The notes: generated by a model not told the origin, from the letters alone. A DNA stretch of 64,000 bases from Fen-1301 sp963786395 (GCA_963786395.1 CAWAZD010000007.1:465025-529024), one strand, 5' to 3'; numbered from the stretch's first letter, positions 20,166 to 29,884 are shown. Translations and numbers: made by a program.

Positions 20166-21920
20166 ATGTTGAAAAAAGACAAGACTTTAAGAATTTTATT
20201 TGTATCCGGGACAGCAATAATAGCTCTCGTTTTTATTTTCATAATTATTAAGATTTATGATTATACACTGAACGACGCTAAGAGAAGTCACCAGATTCAA
20301 CAGATGGAGATGGCCAGGGCTGCTATATCTGGAATCAGTATATATCTAAACCGTCTATCGGGTGATATGCAATTATTATCAGATTTTCCCGGTGTAAGGA
20401 ATTTTGATGTGGGTGTTATTAAAACAAATACAGATCTTTTATTCAGCCATTACAAGGATAGGATAATTGAATCAATTTTTATAAAGGACAATAAAAAACA
20501 TCTTGTATATAATTCCGGTAGTTCTTTTCCGTCTTCGTTTTATGATGATCCGGCTTTTGATACTGTTTCGTTTTCTAATGATACCCCATATTATTCACAC
20601 ATAAAGCCGCTGTATGATAATGATATGACGAGCGGGTTATTCTTTGTTATGCTAATGCCATTTGCTTCAAACTCTTCATCTCAACGGGGTTTCATTGGTT
20701 ACATAGTCAGTTTTGATTTACTCGTAAATAAATATGTTGTCCCGTTGAAGTTAGGAGAGAAAGATTTCGCCTGGATTATGGATGGTACGGGTAGGTTAAT
20801 TTATCACCCTACTCATAAGAACATGCTACTCCGCGGCATTACACAAATTTCTTCCAAATGCAGCAATTGTCATCAATCTTTTGATGTTCAGAAAAAGATG
20901 ATATCTGGAAGCGGCTCTTATGATGAATACGTTATTTCAAATGAACCTCCTAAAATAATGGCATATGTTCCAATTAATCTTAACGGAGATAAGTGGGTAT
21001 TAGCAATTTCCACTTTCCTTCCTGAAGTTACAGCAAGTTTGAGGGATAAGTTTTCCCTGTTTTTCGGACTAGGAATTATTATTCTAATAGTAATTTTTTT
21101 ATTAGGATATCTTCTATATTTTCAGACAATAAGAAAGGTAAGGGCTGAAGAAGCGAACCTTCATATGGAACAAAGACAGAACTTCCAGGAACAGTTAAAC
21201 CATGCAGCGAAACTAGCTTCAATTGGAGAACTTGTTGACAGTGTGGCGCATGAAATAAATACACCTCTTGGAATTATTTCTTCATATATAGATGTTTTTA
21301 ACCTCAGGAATGATATTCCGCAAAAATATACAGAAGATTTTGATGTAATAAAAAATCAGACCAAAAGGATAAGCACTTACACCAGAAGTTTGCTGGATTA
21401 TTCTCAACGGATACCATTTGACCCGAAGCCTGAGGATATTAAATTAATAATTGAAGAGTGCTTATTTCTGCTTAGCCCTCAGTTTCATTCAAAGAAGATA
21501 AGGATTGTTAAAAATTATAAACATATATATCCGTTAATAGTAATTGACAAGGGACAGATAGAGCAGGTTTTTATTAATTTGTTCAATAATTCGGTTGATG
21601 CAATTGAAAGTAATGGAGAGATAAGGATTGATATTACAACCGAAGATAGAAATATCAGTACTATCAATAAGGAAGAAATAAGTTTCATTGTCATTTCAGT
21701 AAAAGACAATGGGTGCGGAATTAAATCAGAGAATCTGGACAGGATATTCGAAGCATTCTATACAAATAAATCCCGCGGCAAAGGAACTGGTCTCGGATTA
21801 TCTATATCCAGAGCTATAATGCTGCGGCATAAAGGAAGGATTGAAGTATCGAGCCAAGCAGGTAAGTATACTATATTCAAATTATTTCTACCTATTAATA
21901 AATTAGGTTCCGTTATATGA
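20166..21920 (+). CDS. Membrane sensor histidine kinase with periplasmic CxxCH haem motif
   Basis: 584 residues. One membrane helix near residues 9-29 and another near 297-320 enclose a periplasmic Cache/PAS-like domain. Within it, FAWIMDGTGRLIYHPTHKNM precedes KCSNCHQSF, a c-type haem-binding CxxCH at about residues 232-236. The cytoplasmic part has the H-box LVDSVAHEINTPLGIISSY (His near 361), the N-box FNNSVDAIE, G1 VKDNGCGIKSENLDRIFEAF and G2 GKGTGLGLSISRAI. It autophosphorylates and passes phosphate to the overlapping response-regulator gene. A haem in the sensor domain suggests redox or gas sensing, which fits the electron-transfer genes downstream. Confidence 0.9.
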   Translation: MLKKDKTLRILFVSGTAIIALVFIFIIIKIYDYTLNDAKRSHQIQQMEMARAAISGISIYLNRLSGDMQLLSDFPGVRNFDVGVIKTNTDLLFSHYKDRIIESIFIKDNKKHLVYNSGSSFPSSFYDDPAFDTVSFSNDTPYYSHIKPLYDNDMTSGLFFVMLMPFASNSSSQRGFIGYIVSFDLLVNKYVVPLKLGEKDFAWIMDGTGRLIYHPTHKNMLLRGITQISSKCSNCHQSFDVQKKMISGSGSYDEYVISNEPPKIMAYVPINLNGDKWVLAISTFLPEVTASLRDKFSLFFGLGIIILIVIFLLGYLLYFQTIRKVRAEEANLHMEQRQNFQEQLNHAAKLASIGELVDSVAHEINTPLGIISSYIDVFNLRNDIPQKYTEDFDVIKNQTKRISTYTRSLLDYSQRIPFDPKPEDIKLIIEECLFLLSPQFHSKKIRIVKNYKHIYPLIVIDKGQIEQVFINLFNNSVDAIESNGEIRIDITTEDRNISTINKEEISFIVISVKDNGCGIKSENLDRIFEAFYTNKSRGKGTGLGLSISRAIMLRHKGRIEVSSQAGKYTIFKLFLPINKLGSVI

Positions 21921-23305
21921 ATACAAAGTTAAAAATATTAGTGATTGATGATGAACCTGATATGCTGAAGGGGTTCGGAAAGTTGCTTGAGGCCCAGGGG
22001 CATATACCGTTTCCAGTATCAAATGCTGCTTCCGCGGCACGGATACTTGAAGAGGAACAAATAGATATTGTATTTACCGATCTGCAGATGCCGGATATTG
22101 ACGGGCTTCAAGTGCTTGAACTTGTGCAGAAAAATAATCCTTCTACACCGGTAATTATTTTTTCAGCATATGGCACAATAGACAGAGCAGTAGTAGCAAT
22201 GAAAGCAGGCGCTTTTGATTTTATAGAGAAACCTTTTGACGCCGAACGTATATCAATGGCTATACGCAAAGCTTTAAATCATATGAACCTTTATAATGAG
22301 AGGAATAATCTTCTAAGTCAGCTTGAGGAAAAATTTAAGTTTGATAATATCCTGGGGAACAGTCCAGCAATAAGGTTAGTTTTTGAGATGGTAGAGAATG
22401 TAGCAAAATCTGAAGCAAACATTCTTATTACCGGAGAAAGCGGTACCGGGAAAGAACTTATTGCCAGAAGCATTCATGCACATAGCAGCCGGAGGACAAA
22501 ACCATTTGTACCTGTAAATTGTGGTGCGTTTCCGGAGAACCTTTTTGAGGCTGAAATATTCGGTTATGAAAAAGGAGCATTCACAGGCGCTAATAAAAGG
22601 AAGCAAGGTCTGCTGGAATATGCACATGGCGGAACATTCTTTATGGATGAAGTTTGTGAATTGCCAATGCCGCTTCAGACAAAATTGCTCAGGTCTTTAC
22701 AGGATAAGCATATAAGGCGATTGGGGGGGAATGAATTAATTCATGTGGATGTTAGAATAATATCAGCTACAAATGAAAATATCCGCAATGCTCTAACAGC
22801 ACAGAAGATAAGAGAGGATTTATATTATAGACTGAATGTAATAAACATCCATCTCCCCCCGCTTCGCGAAAGGAAAGAGGATATCAACCTTCTTGCAGCA
22901 AGTTTCTTAAGGAAATTTTCCTCATCAATGCATAAAAGTATTTCAGGATTTTCGGATGAGGTACTACAACTTTTTGAACAATATAACTGGCCTGGAAATG
23001 TTAGAGAACTTGAGAATATAGTTGAACGGGCTGTTACACTATCAAAGAAATCAATTATTACTGAAGCAGAGTTACCTCACCAGCTTATTTCATCTGAACT
23101 ATCTCAGGGGTCTTTCGATGATTTAAAGTTCATCGATGCAAAACAGATTGCAATAAACGATTTAGAGAAGAAATATCTTCATCATCTACTTGAAAAACAT
23201 AAAGGGAATATTACCAAAATGGCAGAGGATGCGGGGATGACCAGACGTAATATGCACCGTCTTCTAAATAACCATAATTTAGATACTGATAAGTGGAGGC
23301 ATTAG
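21917..23305 (+). CDS. Sigma-54-dependent response regulator (NtrC family)
   Basis: 462 residues, start overlapping the kinase stop by ATGA. The receiver domain (1-120) has ILVIDDEPDM, phosphoacceptor Asp55 in IVFTDLQMPD, and the EKPFD lysine. The AAA+ domain has Walker A GESGTGKELIARSIH, the sigma-54 contact loop GAFTGANKRKQG, and Walker B in GGTFFMDEV. A Fis-type helix-turn-helix (GNITKMAEDAGMTRRNMHRL) ends the protein. It activates sigma-54 promoters when phosphorylated by the upstream kinase. Likely targets are the electron-transfer genes that follow. Confidence 0.93.
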   Translation: MNTKLKILVIDDEPDMLKGFGKLLEAQGHIPFPVSNAASAARILEEEQIDIVFTDLQMPDIDGLQVLELVQKNNPSTPVIIFSAYGTIDRAVVAMKAGAFDFIEKPFDAERISMAIRKALNHMNLYNERNNLLSQLEEKFKFDNILGNSPAIRLVFEMVENVAKSEANILITGESGTGKELIARSIHAHSSRRTKPFVPVNCGAFPENLFEAEIFGYEKGAFTGANKRKQGLLEYAHGGTFFMDEVCELPMPLQTKLLRSLQDKHIRRLGGNELIHVDVRIISATNENIRNALTAQKIREDLYYRLNVINIHLPPLRERKEDINLLAASFLRKFSSSMHKSISGFSDEVLQLFEQYNWPGNVRELENIVERAVTLSKKSIITEAELPHQLISSELSQGSFDDLKFIDAKQIAINDLEKKYLHHLLEKHKGNITKMAEDAGMTRRNMHRLLNNHNLDTDKWRH

Positions 23306-23323
23306 TTCTTAAGAATAATTAAT

Positions 23324-23349
23324 GCAGTCGGGGAATGGTCCCCGACTGC
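23324..23349. repeat. Hairpin repeat GGGGA-ATGG-TCCCC, likely terminator of the two-component operon
   Basis: GCAGTCGGGGA, loop ATGG, TCCCCGACTGC, a perfect 11-bp stem 18 bp after the regulator stop. No T-run follows. Same loop as the copy at 12094. Confidence 0.65.
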
Positions 23350-23363
23350 CCCATATTAAATAT

Positions 23364-23391
23364 AGTGTGACATTCCTGTTCATTAGTGTGA
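23364..23391 (+). promoter_or_regulatory. 21-bp-spaced direct repeat AGTGTGA upstream of the Rieske gene
   Basis: AGTGTGACATT at 23364 and AGTGTGAAATG at 23385 lie two helical turns apart, about 125-155 bp before the Rieske ATG. That is the usual distance for an NtrC-type upstream activating site. A weak sigma-54-like TGGTACGGTTTTCGA sits at 23474-23488 but lacks the -12 GC, so the promoter part is doubtful. Confidence 0.3.
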
Positions 23392-23516
23392 AATGGATGT
23401 CCCACTTTTCAGTTTACTTCTTTTTAAACATCAATAAATTTTAAATTTTACTTGTTTTTGTCGACCTGTTTAATGGTACGGTTTTCGAGTATCTAGAATA
23501 AATATCCGGTTAACAA

Positions 23517-23957
23517 ATGAATACGAAATTACACAGTAGAAGATCTTTCATCGGTACCATTTTAGCAATTGGCTTTTCAGGGTTCGCTGGTTCAATACTT
23601 TATCCAATCGCAAGATATCTAATACCACCAAAACAAAGGGAGGTTGAGGTTAGCAATGTTTCAGGCGGTAAACTCAAGGATATGGAAAATGATTCTTATA
23701 AAATTGTCCGATTCGGGAACAAACCAGTAATCTTAATACGAACAGACAAGGGGGAGTTAAAGGCACTATCCGCACAATGCACTCATCTTGACTGCACAGT
23801 TCAATACAAAAAGAGTGAAGGAGTTATTTGGTGTGCCTGCCACAATGGTAAATATGATCTTAACGGAAGAAACATTTCAGGTCCACCTCCAAGACCATTA
23901 GATCCATACTTAGTTCAGCTCAAAGGTGACGAAATATTCATATCCAGGAAAGTATAA
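23517..23957 (+). CDS. Rieske [2Fe-2S] protein of a bc-type complex
   Basis: 146 residues. The N-terminus RRSFIGTILAIGFSGFAGS is a twin-arginine-like membrane anchor. The cluster ligands are in CTHLDCTVQ and CACHNGKYDLNG, followed by the conserved GPPPRPL loop. It carries electrons from quinol to cytochrome c at the periplasmic face. The cytochrome b gene follows after 1 bp of spacing, so the two are one operon. Confidence 0.92.
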   Translation: MNTKLHSRRSFIGTILAIGFSGFAGSILYPIARYLIPPKQREVEVSNVSGGKLKDMENDSYKIVRFGNKPVILIRTDKGELKALSAQCTHLDCTVQYKKSEGVIWCACHNGKYDLNGRNISGPPPRPLDPYLVQLKGDEIFISRKV

Positions 23958-23958
23958 C

Positions 23959-25038
23959 ATGAAGAACCATTTTAATAAAACATATAAGTGGCTGGATGAA
24001 AGGCTAGACTTAACAAGTCTTTCACATTTTATTGAAAAGAAAACTGTACCGGTTCACCGTTCTTCAATTTGGTATTATTTCGGGGGTGTTTCACTATTCT
24101 TTTTTATAATCCAGGTTTGTACAGGAATACTTCTTTTGTTTTATTATAAGGGAAGTGCCGATCTTGCATTTGAAAGTATCCAATTCATAATGTCTAAAGT
24201 TGAGTTCGGATGGTTAATCCGTTCAATCCACGCCTGGGCTGCTAATTTGTTTATCCTATCAGTATTTATTCACATGTTCAGTGTATATTTTGAAAAATCG
24301 TACCGTCGTCCGAGAGAACTAACATGGATAAGCGGAGTGTTTCTTTTCTTTTTAACATTATTTTTCGGGTTCAGTGGATATCTTCTACCGTGGAACAAGC
24401 TGGCATTTTTTGCTACAAAAGTTGGAACGGACATTGCGGGAAATGTTCCGATAATAGGCGAAGCATTAAAAGGATTCCTTCGTGGAGGCGATGATGTAAC
24501 AGGAGCAACATTATCCCGGTTCTTTGGATTTCATGTGGCTTTGTTCCCGGGGATATTTACAATCATTCTGGTAATTCATTTAATAATGGTACAGCGGCAG
24601 GGGATGAGTGAACCGATGGAATCAGAAAAGGAAACAACTGTTAAGAATAAATCTATGCCTTTCTTTCCAAATTTCATGCTAAGGGATTTATTATTATGGC
24701 TGGTAGTGTTGAATGTACTTGCAATCCTGGCAGTTTTTTTCCCGGCTGAACTAGGAGAGAAAGCCGATCCATTTTCAGCCGCTCCGGCTGGTATTAAACC
24801 GGAATGGTATTTTCTATTTATGTTCCAAACTTTAAAATATATACCTGCACGGATTTTTATAGTTGATGGGGAGATACTTGGAATTCTACTATTCGGGCTC
24901 GCCGGAGTACTTTGGATTATTGTTCCTTTCTGGGATACTAAAAGTTCTAAGGGATTAAGAAACAGGAAAATGAATTATCTTGGATTAGGGGCGGTAGCAT
25001 TTATAATAATATTAACTATTCTGGGATGGGTATCATGA
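23959..25038 (+). CDS. Cytochrome b (fused b6/subunit IV type) of a Rieske/cyt b complex
   Basis: 359 residues from ATG 23959; an in-frame upstream start at 23926 would overlap the Rieske gene and add nonconserved residues. The haem-ligating histidines are in LIRSIHAWAANLFILSVFIH and GFHVALFPG with a later IHLIM. The Qo site motif PEWYF is present in IKPEWYFLFMFQTLK, with SGYLLPWN earlier. About eight membrane helices. It oxidises quinol and, with the Rieske protein, drives proton translocation. Its stop overlaps the multihaem cytochrome start by ATGA. Confidence 0.93.
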   Translation: MKNHFNKTYKWLDERLDLTSLSHFIEKKTVPVHRSSIWYYFGGVSLFFFIIQVCTGILLLFYYKGSADLAFESIQFIMSKVEFGWLIRSIHAWAANLFILSVFIHMFSVYFEKSYRRPRELTWISGVFLFFLTLFFGFSGYLLPWNKLAFFATKVGTDIAGNVPIIGEALKGFLRGGDDVTGATLSRFFGFHVALFPGIFTIILVIHLIMVQRQGMSEPMESEKETTVKNKSMPFFPNFMLRDLLLWLVVLNVLAILAVFFPAELGEKADPFSAAPAGIKPEWYFLFMFQTLKYIPARIFIVDGEILGILLFGLAGVLWIIVPFWDTKSSKGLRNRKMNYLGLGAVAFIIILTILGWVS

Positions 25039-26489
25039 AAAGATATTTGTTAATGATATTCGCCATTATTATTATTTATAAAATAAATATAAATGCTGCA
25101 TTGGCGACAGAAGATAAATGCTATTCCTGCCACAGTTCGATTGAAGATAAAGAATCTAAATTATACAAGGATGATATTCATTTCCAGAAAGGAATTTCTT
25201 GCAGCGGTTGTCATGGGGGAGATAATACTTCTGAGGATAATGATGCGGCAATGGACAAAAAGAAAGGATTTATCGGAATACCAACAGGAAACAAAATATC
25301 TGATGTCTGCGCCAGGTGTCATGCAAATGAAAAGATAATGCGTGGATACAGTTCAAAGCTTCCGGTTAATCAATTTGATAATCTTGTTAATAGTGTTCAT
25401 GGAAAACTTGCAATACAAGGGGGTGTACGAATAGTTCAATGTATAACCTGTCATAATGCACATGGAATCAAATCTGTCAAGAATCCCCTTTCTCCTGTTT
25501 ACGCATTAAATATCCCAAGGACCTGTTCCAAGTGCCACAGCGATGCCGGATACATGAAATCTTATAATCCTTCTCTAGTTGTAGACCAATATACAATGTA
25601 TCAATCGAGTGTACATGGTAAATTAAATTCAAAAGGTGATCCTAAACCGGCTCAATGCGCAAGCTGTCATGGAAGTCATGATATTAAACCAGTAAAGGAT
25701 ATCAAATCAAAAGTTTATCCTGTAAATATTCCCGGTACCTGTTCGCATTGCCATTCGGATAAAGGATATATGGCACAATACAAAATACCTACAGATCAAT
25801 ATGAAAAATATGCACGAAGTGTTCATGGTAAAGCGCTCTTAGAAAAGAATGACCCGGGAGCCCCCGCATGCAACAACTGTCATGGAAACCATGGGGCAAC
25901 ACCACCGGGAGTAGAATCAATTTCAAAGGTATGCGGAACCTGTCATGCACTTAATGCCGAATTGTTCTCATCCAGTCCTCATAAAAAAGCTTTTGATGAG
26001 AAGAATTATCCTGAATGCGAAACATGTCATGGTAATCATGAAATAGTTACAGCTACAAATACGTTATTAGGAGTTGATAAAGATGGTGTTTGCAGCAAAT
26101 GTCATTCAGATCAAAACAGCAGCGGATATAAGTCAGCAAAACTAATGAGGCAATTGATTGATAGTTTAGATAACACCAAAACCTCTGCTATGTATCTGAT
26201 AAACAATGCTGAACAGAAAGGAATGGATGTAACAGAAGCAAAGTTCAAACTGAGAGACATTAACCAGGTAAAATTAGAGGCTCGCACTCAAGTGCATTCA
26301 TTCGATCCTTCTAAGTTCAAAGAGGTTGTTCATAAAGGGCTAATAATTAGTTCAGAAGTAACGGCGGATGCGAAGGGTGCTATTCACGAATATTCGTTTA
26401 GAAGAGTAGGGCTTGGTATATCGGTATTTTTGATAAGCATGTTAGCGTTTGGACTGTTCCTTTATATAAGGAAAATAGAAAAGAAATAA
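25035..26489 (+). CDS. Membrane-anchored multihaem cytochrome c (11 CxxCH motifs)
   Basis: 484 residues. A signal peptide ends near ALA, then 11 CxxCH motifs can be counted (CYSCH, CSGCH, CARCH, CITCH, CSKCH, CASCH, CSHCH, CNNCH, CGTCH, CETCH, CSKCH). The middle region repeats the unit SVHGK...C-x-x-CH-x-x-H several times, as in octahaem-type cytochromes. A C-terminal helix (SVFLISMLAFGLFLYI) anchors it to the membrane. It would accept electrons from the bc complex in the periplasm and pass them on. It starts inside the cytochrome b stop codon (ATGA), so a cyt c1 replacement role is likely. Confidence 0.92.
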   Translation: MKRYLLMIFAIIIIYKININAALATEDKCYSCHSSIEDKESKLYKDDIHFQKGISCSGCHGGDNTSEDNDAAMDKKKGFIGIPTGNKISDVCARCHANEKIMRGYSSKLPVNQFDNLVNSVHGKLAIQGGVRIVQCITCHNAHGIKSVKNPLSPVYALNIPRTCSKCHSDAGYMKSYNPSLVVDQYTMYQSSVHGKLNSKGDPKPAQCASCHGSHDIKPVKDIKSKVYPVNIPGTCSHCHSDKGYMAQYKIPTDQYEKYARSVHGKALLEKNDPGAPACNNCHGNHGATPPGVESISKVCGTCHALNAELFSSSPHKKAFDEKNYPECETCHGNHEIVTATNTLLGVDKDGVCSKCHSDQNSSGYKSAKLMRQLIDSLDNTKTSAMYLINNAEQKGMDVTEAKFKLRDINQVKLEARTQVHSFDPSKFKEVVHKGLIISSEVTADAKGAIHEYSFRRVGLGISVFLISMLAFGLFLYIRKIEKK

Positions 26490-26506
26490 TATTGCAATAT
26501 AGTATT

Positions 26507-28165
26507 ATGGAAAAGAAATTATCTGAAGACGATTTAAAGTTAATCTGGGAACGCCTTAAGGAACAGGATCAACGGATCTCTGATTTGGAAAATCGTGTCT
26601 CATCTCAGAGCCATGAAGAATATGATCTGAGGGAGGAAACCTCAGCAAAACAAAATAAAACAACTATTGAATCAATTGAAAAAGATGAGTTGTTAGAATA
26701 CAGAATAGGACAATTCTGGTTTGCAAAAGTAGGTATTCTTGCATTTATTGTAGGAATCATTTTTGTATTAACCCTACCCCACAAGGATCTTCCTAAATTC
26801 CTGCTTTTTGCTGCCGGAATTGTCCTCTCTTTTCTTTTTCTGTTCATCCCCCGGGTTCTAAAATCTCTTTTGCCACAATTATCCGGTTATGTTATAGGCG
26901 GAGGGTTTGTACTTCTTTATTATACTGTTCTCCGGTTACATTTTCTTGAAGAAAATCCACTTGTTGAGAGTAAAGCTTTAGCAATTTTATTCCTGAATTT
27001 AGTTTTAATAACAAGTTTAATAGTTTCTGTAAAAAGGGAATCTTCTTATCTGGCGGGTCTGAGCATTATATTCGGATTTATTACCGCGCTTCTTTACGGA
27101 GATCCGTATTATATATTCATTAGTCTGATTGTTATTGCTTCAATAAGCGTTTATCTTAAAATCAGGTACAATTGGGATACATTTCTATCGATGAGTATTT
27201 TCACAGCATACTTTACACATTTATTATGGTTCATAAACAACCCTCTTCACGGCAACGAAATAACTATTGTAAATGAACCCGGCATAAATATACTTTTCCC
27301 CTTTTTATATTATATAACGTTTTCCATGGCATACATGATTAAAAGGGATGAGCAGGGAGAACCCACAATTAAACTGATTAATATTACCGGCAACTCATTA
27401 TGTTTTTTTGGTTTATTAATTATTGCGGGACTCTCGGGAAAAGGATCTATATCTATGGGGGGAACGCTTACAATAGCGTCAGTTTTATTTCTTAGCCATT
27501 CTGCATTTTTCTGGTTAAAAGAAAAGAGCAAATATATAACCTTTATACTTGCGATGACCGGATACTTCTCATTGAGCATAGCAATTATATTTGAATTCAG
27601 AATTCCCGACGGAATTATCTGGCTCTGCTGGCAAAGCATAATTGTTATATCTACTGCAGTATGGTATAAATCCAGATTTATAATTACAGCGAATTTTTTT
27701 ATATACATTATTATTCTTGCTGCTTATCTGTTCCTTGCAAATGGGTTTAGCATAATTAGTTTAAGTTTCGGGGCGGCGGCTCTTCTTACAGCCCGTATAT
27801 TAAATTGGAAAAAGGATTCGCTTGAATTAAAGACAGAACACATGAGGAATTTTTATCTTATAATTGCTCTCCTATATATTCCATTTATATTACACAACAT
27901 AATGCCAGAGGGATATGCAGCACTTTCCTGGCTGGGAGTGGCTATCATGTATTATTTATTTAGTTTGATTCTTAAAAACAAAAAATACCGCTGGATGTCA
28001 TTCCTTACTCTTATAATGAGTATTTTCTATATTTCGATACTTGGTTTAACTTCCTCTGAACTTATTTATAAGATCATATCATTCCTTGTTCTTGGAAGTG
28101 TATTAATTGCTATCTCTGTTTTTTACAGTAAAAAGAAAAACAGTTCAACTCTAAAGAAAGTATGA
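26507..28165 (+). CDS. DUF2339 polytopic membrane protein
   Basis: 552 residues from ATG 26507 (a TTG at 26492 adds five residues). A short charged coiled-coil head (LKEQDQRISDLENRV) is followed by about 15 hydrophobic helices, beginning with IGQFWFAKVGILAFIVGIIF, the DUF2339 signature. The function of this family is not known. It follows the cytochrome gene by 17 bp and probably belongs to the same transcript. Confidence 0.8.
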   Translation: MEKKLSEDDLKLIWERLKEQDQRISDLENRVSSQSHEEYDLREETSAKQNKTTIESIEKDELLEYRIGQFWFAKVGILAFIVGIIFVLTLPHKDLPKFLLFAAGIVLSFLFLFIPRVLKSLLPQLSGYVIGGGFVLLYYTVLRLHFLEENPLVESKALAILFLNLVLITSLIVSVKRESSYLAGLSIIFGFITALLYGDPYYIFISLIVIASISVYLKIRYNWDTFLSMSIFTAYFTHLLWFINNPLHGNEITIVNEPGINILFPFLYYITFSMAYMIKRDEQGEPTIKLINITGNSLCFFGLLIIAGLSGKGSISMGGTLTIASVLFLSHSAFFWLKEKSKYITFILAMTGYFSLSIAIIFEFRIPDGIIWLCWQSIIVISTAVWYKSRFIITANFFIYIIILAAYLFLANGFSIISLSFGAAALLTARILNWKKDSLELKTEHMRNFYLIIALLYIPFILHNIMPEGYAALSWLGVAIMYYLFSLILKNKKYRWMSFLTLIMSIFYISILGLTSSELIYKIISFLVLGSVLIAISVFYSKKKNSSTLKKV

Positions 28166-28184
28166 ATAAAATAAAGGTGACTAA

Positions 28185-28397
28185 ATGTCTGATCTATTAA
28201 AAACTGCAGGTTTCCTGTATGTTATATTTTCTGGATTTCTTGCGATAGTATTTTTTTCAAAATCTGATGAAAATTTCCTTTTGCTGGTATCAGTACCACT
28301 TGTAATTATCGGACACAGTTTAATAATTCTGCTTGTCTGCTTTGCCTTAGGTAAGGTGTTAGAGGATATAAATGATAGAAAAATAAATAATTTTTAA
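28185..28397 (+). CDS. Small two-helix membrane protein
   Basis: 70 residues with two hydrophobic helices (about 7-22 and 32-58) and a charged C-terminal tail EDINDRKINNF. AAAGGTGACTAA precedes the ATG 19 bp after the DUF2339 gene. I do not recognise a family. It is probably the last gene of the bc/cytochrome operon. Confidence 0.6.
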   Translation: MSDLLKTAGFLYVIFSGFLAIVFFSKSDENFLLLVSVPLVIIGHSLIILLVCFALGKVLEDINDRKINNF

Positions 28398-28504
28398 TTA
28401 TGTAAGTGATTACTAATAATTAGGGATAGTTTGTTTATTGAAAACTGTTTATTTTATACAATAGAATAAAATTAATTTCAATATTAACAAAAATAAAATT
28501 ATAC

Positions 28505-29143
28505 ATGAAAATAGTATTTATCCTCATTTTTATAGTTTCACTTATTTCGGAAATACCCGCCCAATTTAAATATGGAATAGAAGTTGGTTTGAATATTTCC
28601 AACCTAAAAGGAAATGATCCAACTATAAATAAAGGCACATCTGGAATTGTTACAGGATTAAACGGACAGTATGAATTATTAGATTATTTTTCAATAGGGT
28701 CAGGCCTGTATTTATCTCAGAAAGGTGTAGTGCGAACACTGTTTTCAAGTGTTCAGGGAATTGAAACCTATGATTATATTGAAGTACCTTTTAATCTTTT
28801 TTTTACTTTACCGATAAAACAATCAGGAAAGACAGCTGTTTTTGCAGGAGCATATATTGCTCGTTTACTATATGCAAGTGTTACCCCAGACAATCAAGGT
28901 CTGACAGCAGATTTAAATTTAGATGATATTATGCGGCATAGTGATTATGGGCTGAACTTTGGAATCCGTCAGGGTTTTAATCTTAGTTCCGGGATGGTTA
29001 ACCTGGGAATAAAGTACAGTTTAGGTTTGGTTTCACTTGATGTACCATATACAGTTATAAAATATGGTGAAACCTATTCAAGTGATGGAAGCAGGAAACT
29101 CACCAATTCTGTTGTATCATTTACAGTTGGTTATACTTTTTAA
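28505..29143 (+). CDS. PorT-like outer-membrane beta-barrel protein
   Basis: 212 residues. Signal peptide ending IPAQ, then FKYGIEVGLNISNLKG, the typical first strand of the OMP_b-brl_2/PorT-like family in Bacteroidota. It continues with SIGSGLYLSQKG and ends in VVSFTVGYTF, a terminal phenylalanine strand. It sits in the outer membrane as a small 8-strand barrel of unknown task. The gene has its own 107-bp upstream gap. Confidence 0.82.
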   Translation: MKIVFILIFIVSLISEIPAQFKYGIEVGLNISNLKGNDPTINKGTSGIVTGLNGQYELLDYFSIGSGLYLSQKGVVRTLFSSVQGIETYDYIEVPFNLFFTLPIKQSGKTAVFAGAYIARLLYASVTPDNQGLTADLNLDDIMRHSDYGLNFGIRQGFNLSSGMVNLGIKYSLGLVSLDVPYTVIKYGETYSSDGSRKLTNSVVSFTVGYTF

Positions 29144-29182
29144 TATGGCTAATGATTAAGTCATTCCACTGATATAAAGATA

Positions 29183-29884
29183 TTATCTTCTTCTACCAAA
29201 TAATCTTAATAAGGCTAGGAACAAATTAATAAAATCCAGATATAGAGTTAATGCACCCAGAATAGAGGCCTGTGTGGATATTCCTCCCTGATCAAGAGTT
29301 GCAACTGCCATGCCTTTTAATTTTTGAGTATCATAAGCAGTTAGTCCTGTAAATACTATAACTGTAATAAAAGAAATAACCCAGCTTATATCTGCACTTC
29401 CTATAAACATATTAACGACAGAAGCTATAATAACTCCTATTAGTCCCATCATCATAAACTGTCCGACTCCGGTAAGATCTCTTTTAGTAATATATCCGTA
29501 AGCACTCATTGCGGCGAACATACCCGCAGTTGTAAAGAAAATTGAAGTAACAGATTCTGCTGTATAAAGTACTAGAATAACAGACAATGTAGCCCCGGTT
29601 AAAGCTGAATATAGCAGAAAAAGAGAAACGGCGGCAAAAGAAGACAACTTGCTAATTCTGCTTGCTAAATACCATACGAGTCCGAGTTCACCGAACAGCA
29701 TAATATAAAATACCATTCGGTTACGGAACACTTCAATATATAGACCTGAGGTCATTAGGAAAAAAGAGGCAAAGGCTGTAACGAGTAAACCAAATGTCAT
29801 CCATCCATATACCTTTGTAAGAAAGGATTGCTGGATATCAACTACAACTCGCTCTAACCTTTCATCCTGACTATAACTTTCCAT
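29183..29884 (-). CDS. Bax inhibitor-1/YccA family membrane protein
   Basis: 233 residues with seven hydrophobic segments. FLTKVYGWMTFGLLVTAFAS opens the family domain and TLYLDFINLFLALLRLFGRR closes it. Bacterial members are calcium-leak or quality-control proteins of the inner membrane. It is downstream of, and on the same strand as, the EamA-like transporter (66 bp gap). GAAGGAAAG precedes its start. Confidence 0.92.
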   Translation of the reverse strand: MESYSQDERLERVVVDIQQSFLTKVYGWMTFGLLVTAFASFFLMTSGLYIEVFRNRMVFYIMLFGELGLVWYLASRISKLSSFAAVSLFLLYSALTGATLSVILVLYTAESVTSIFFTTAGMFAAMSAYGYITKRDLTGVGQFMMMGLIGVIIASVVNMFIGSADISWVISFITVIVFTGLTAYDTQKLKGMAVATLDQGGISTQASILGALTLYLDFINLFLALLRLFGRRR

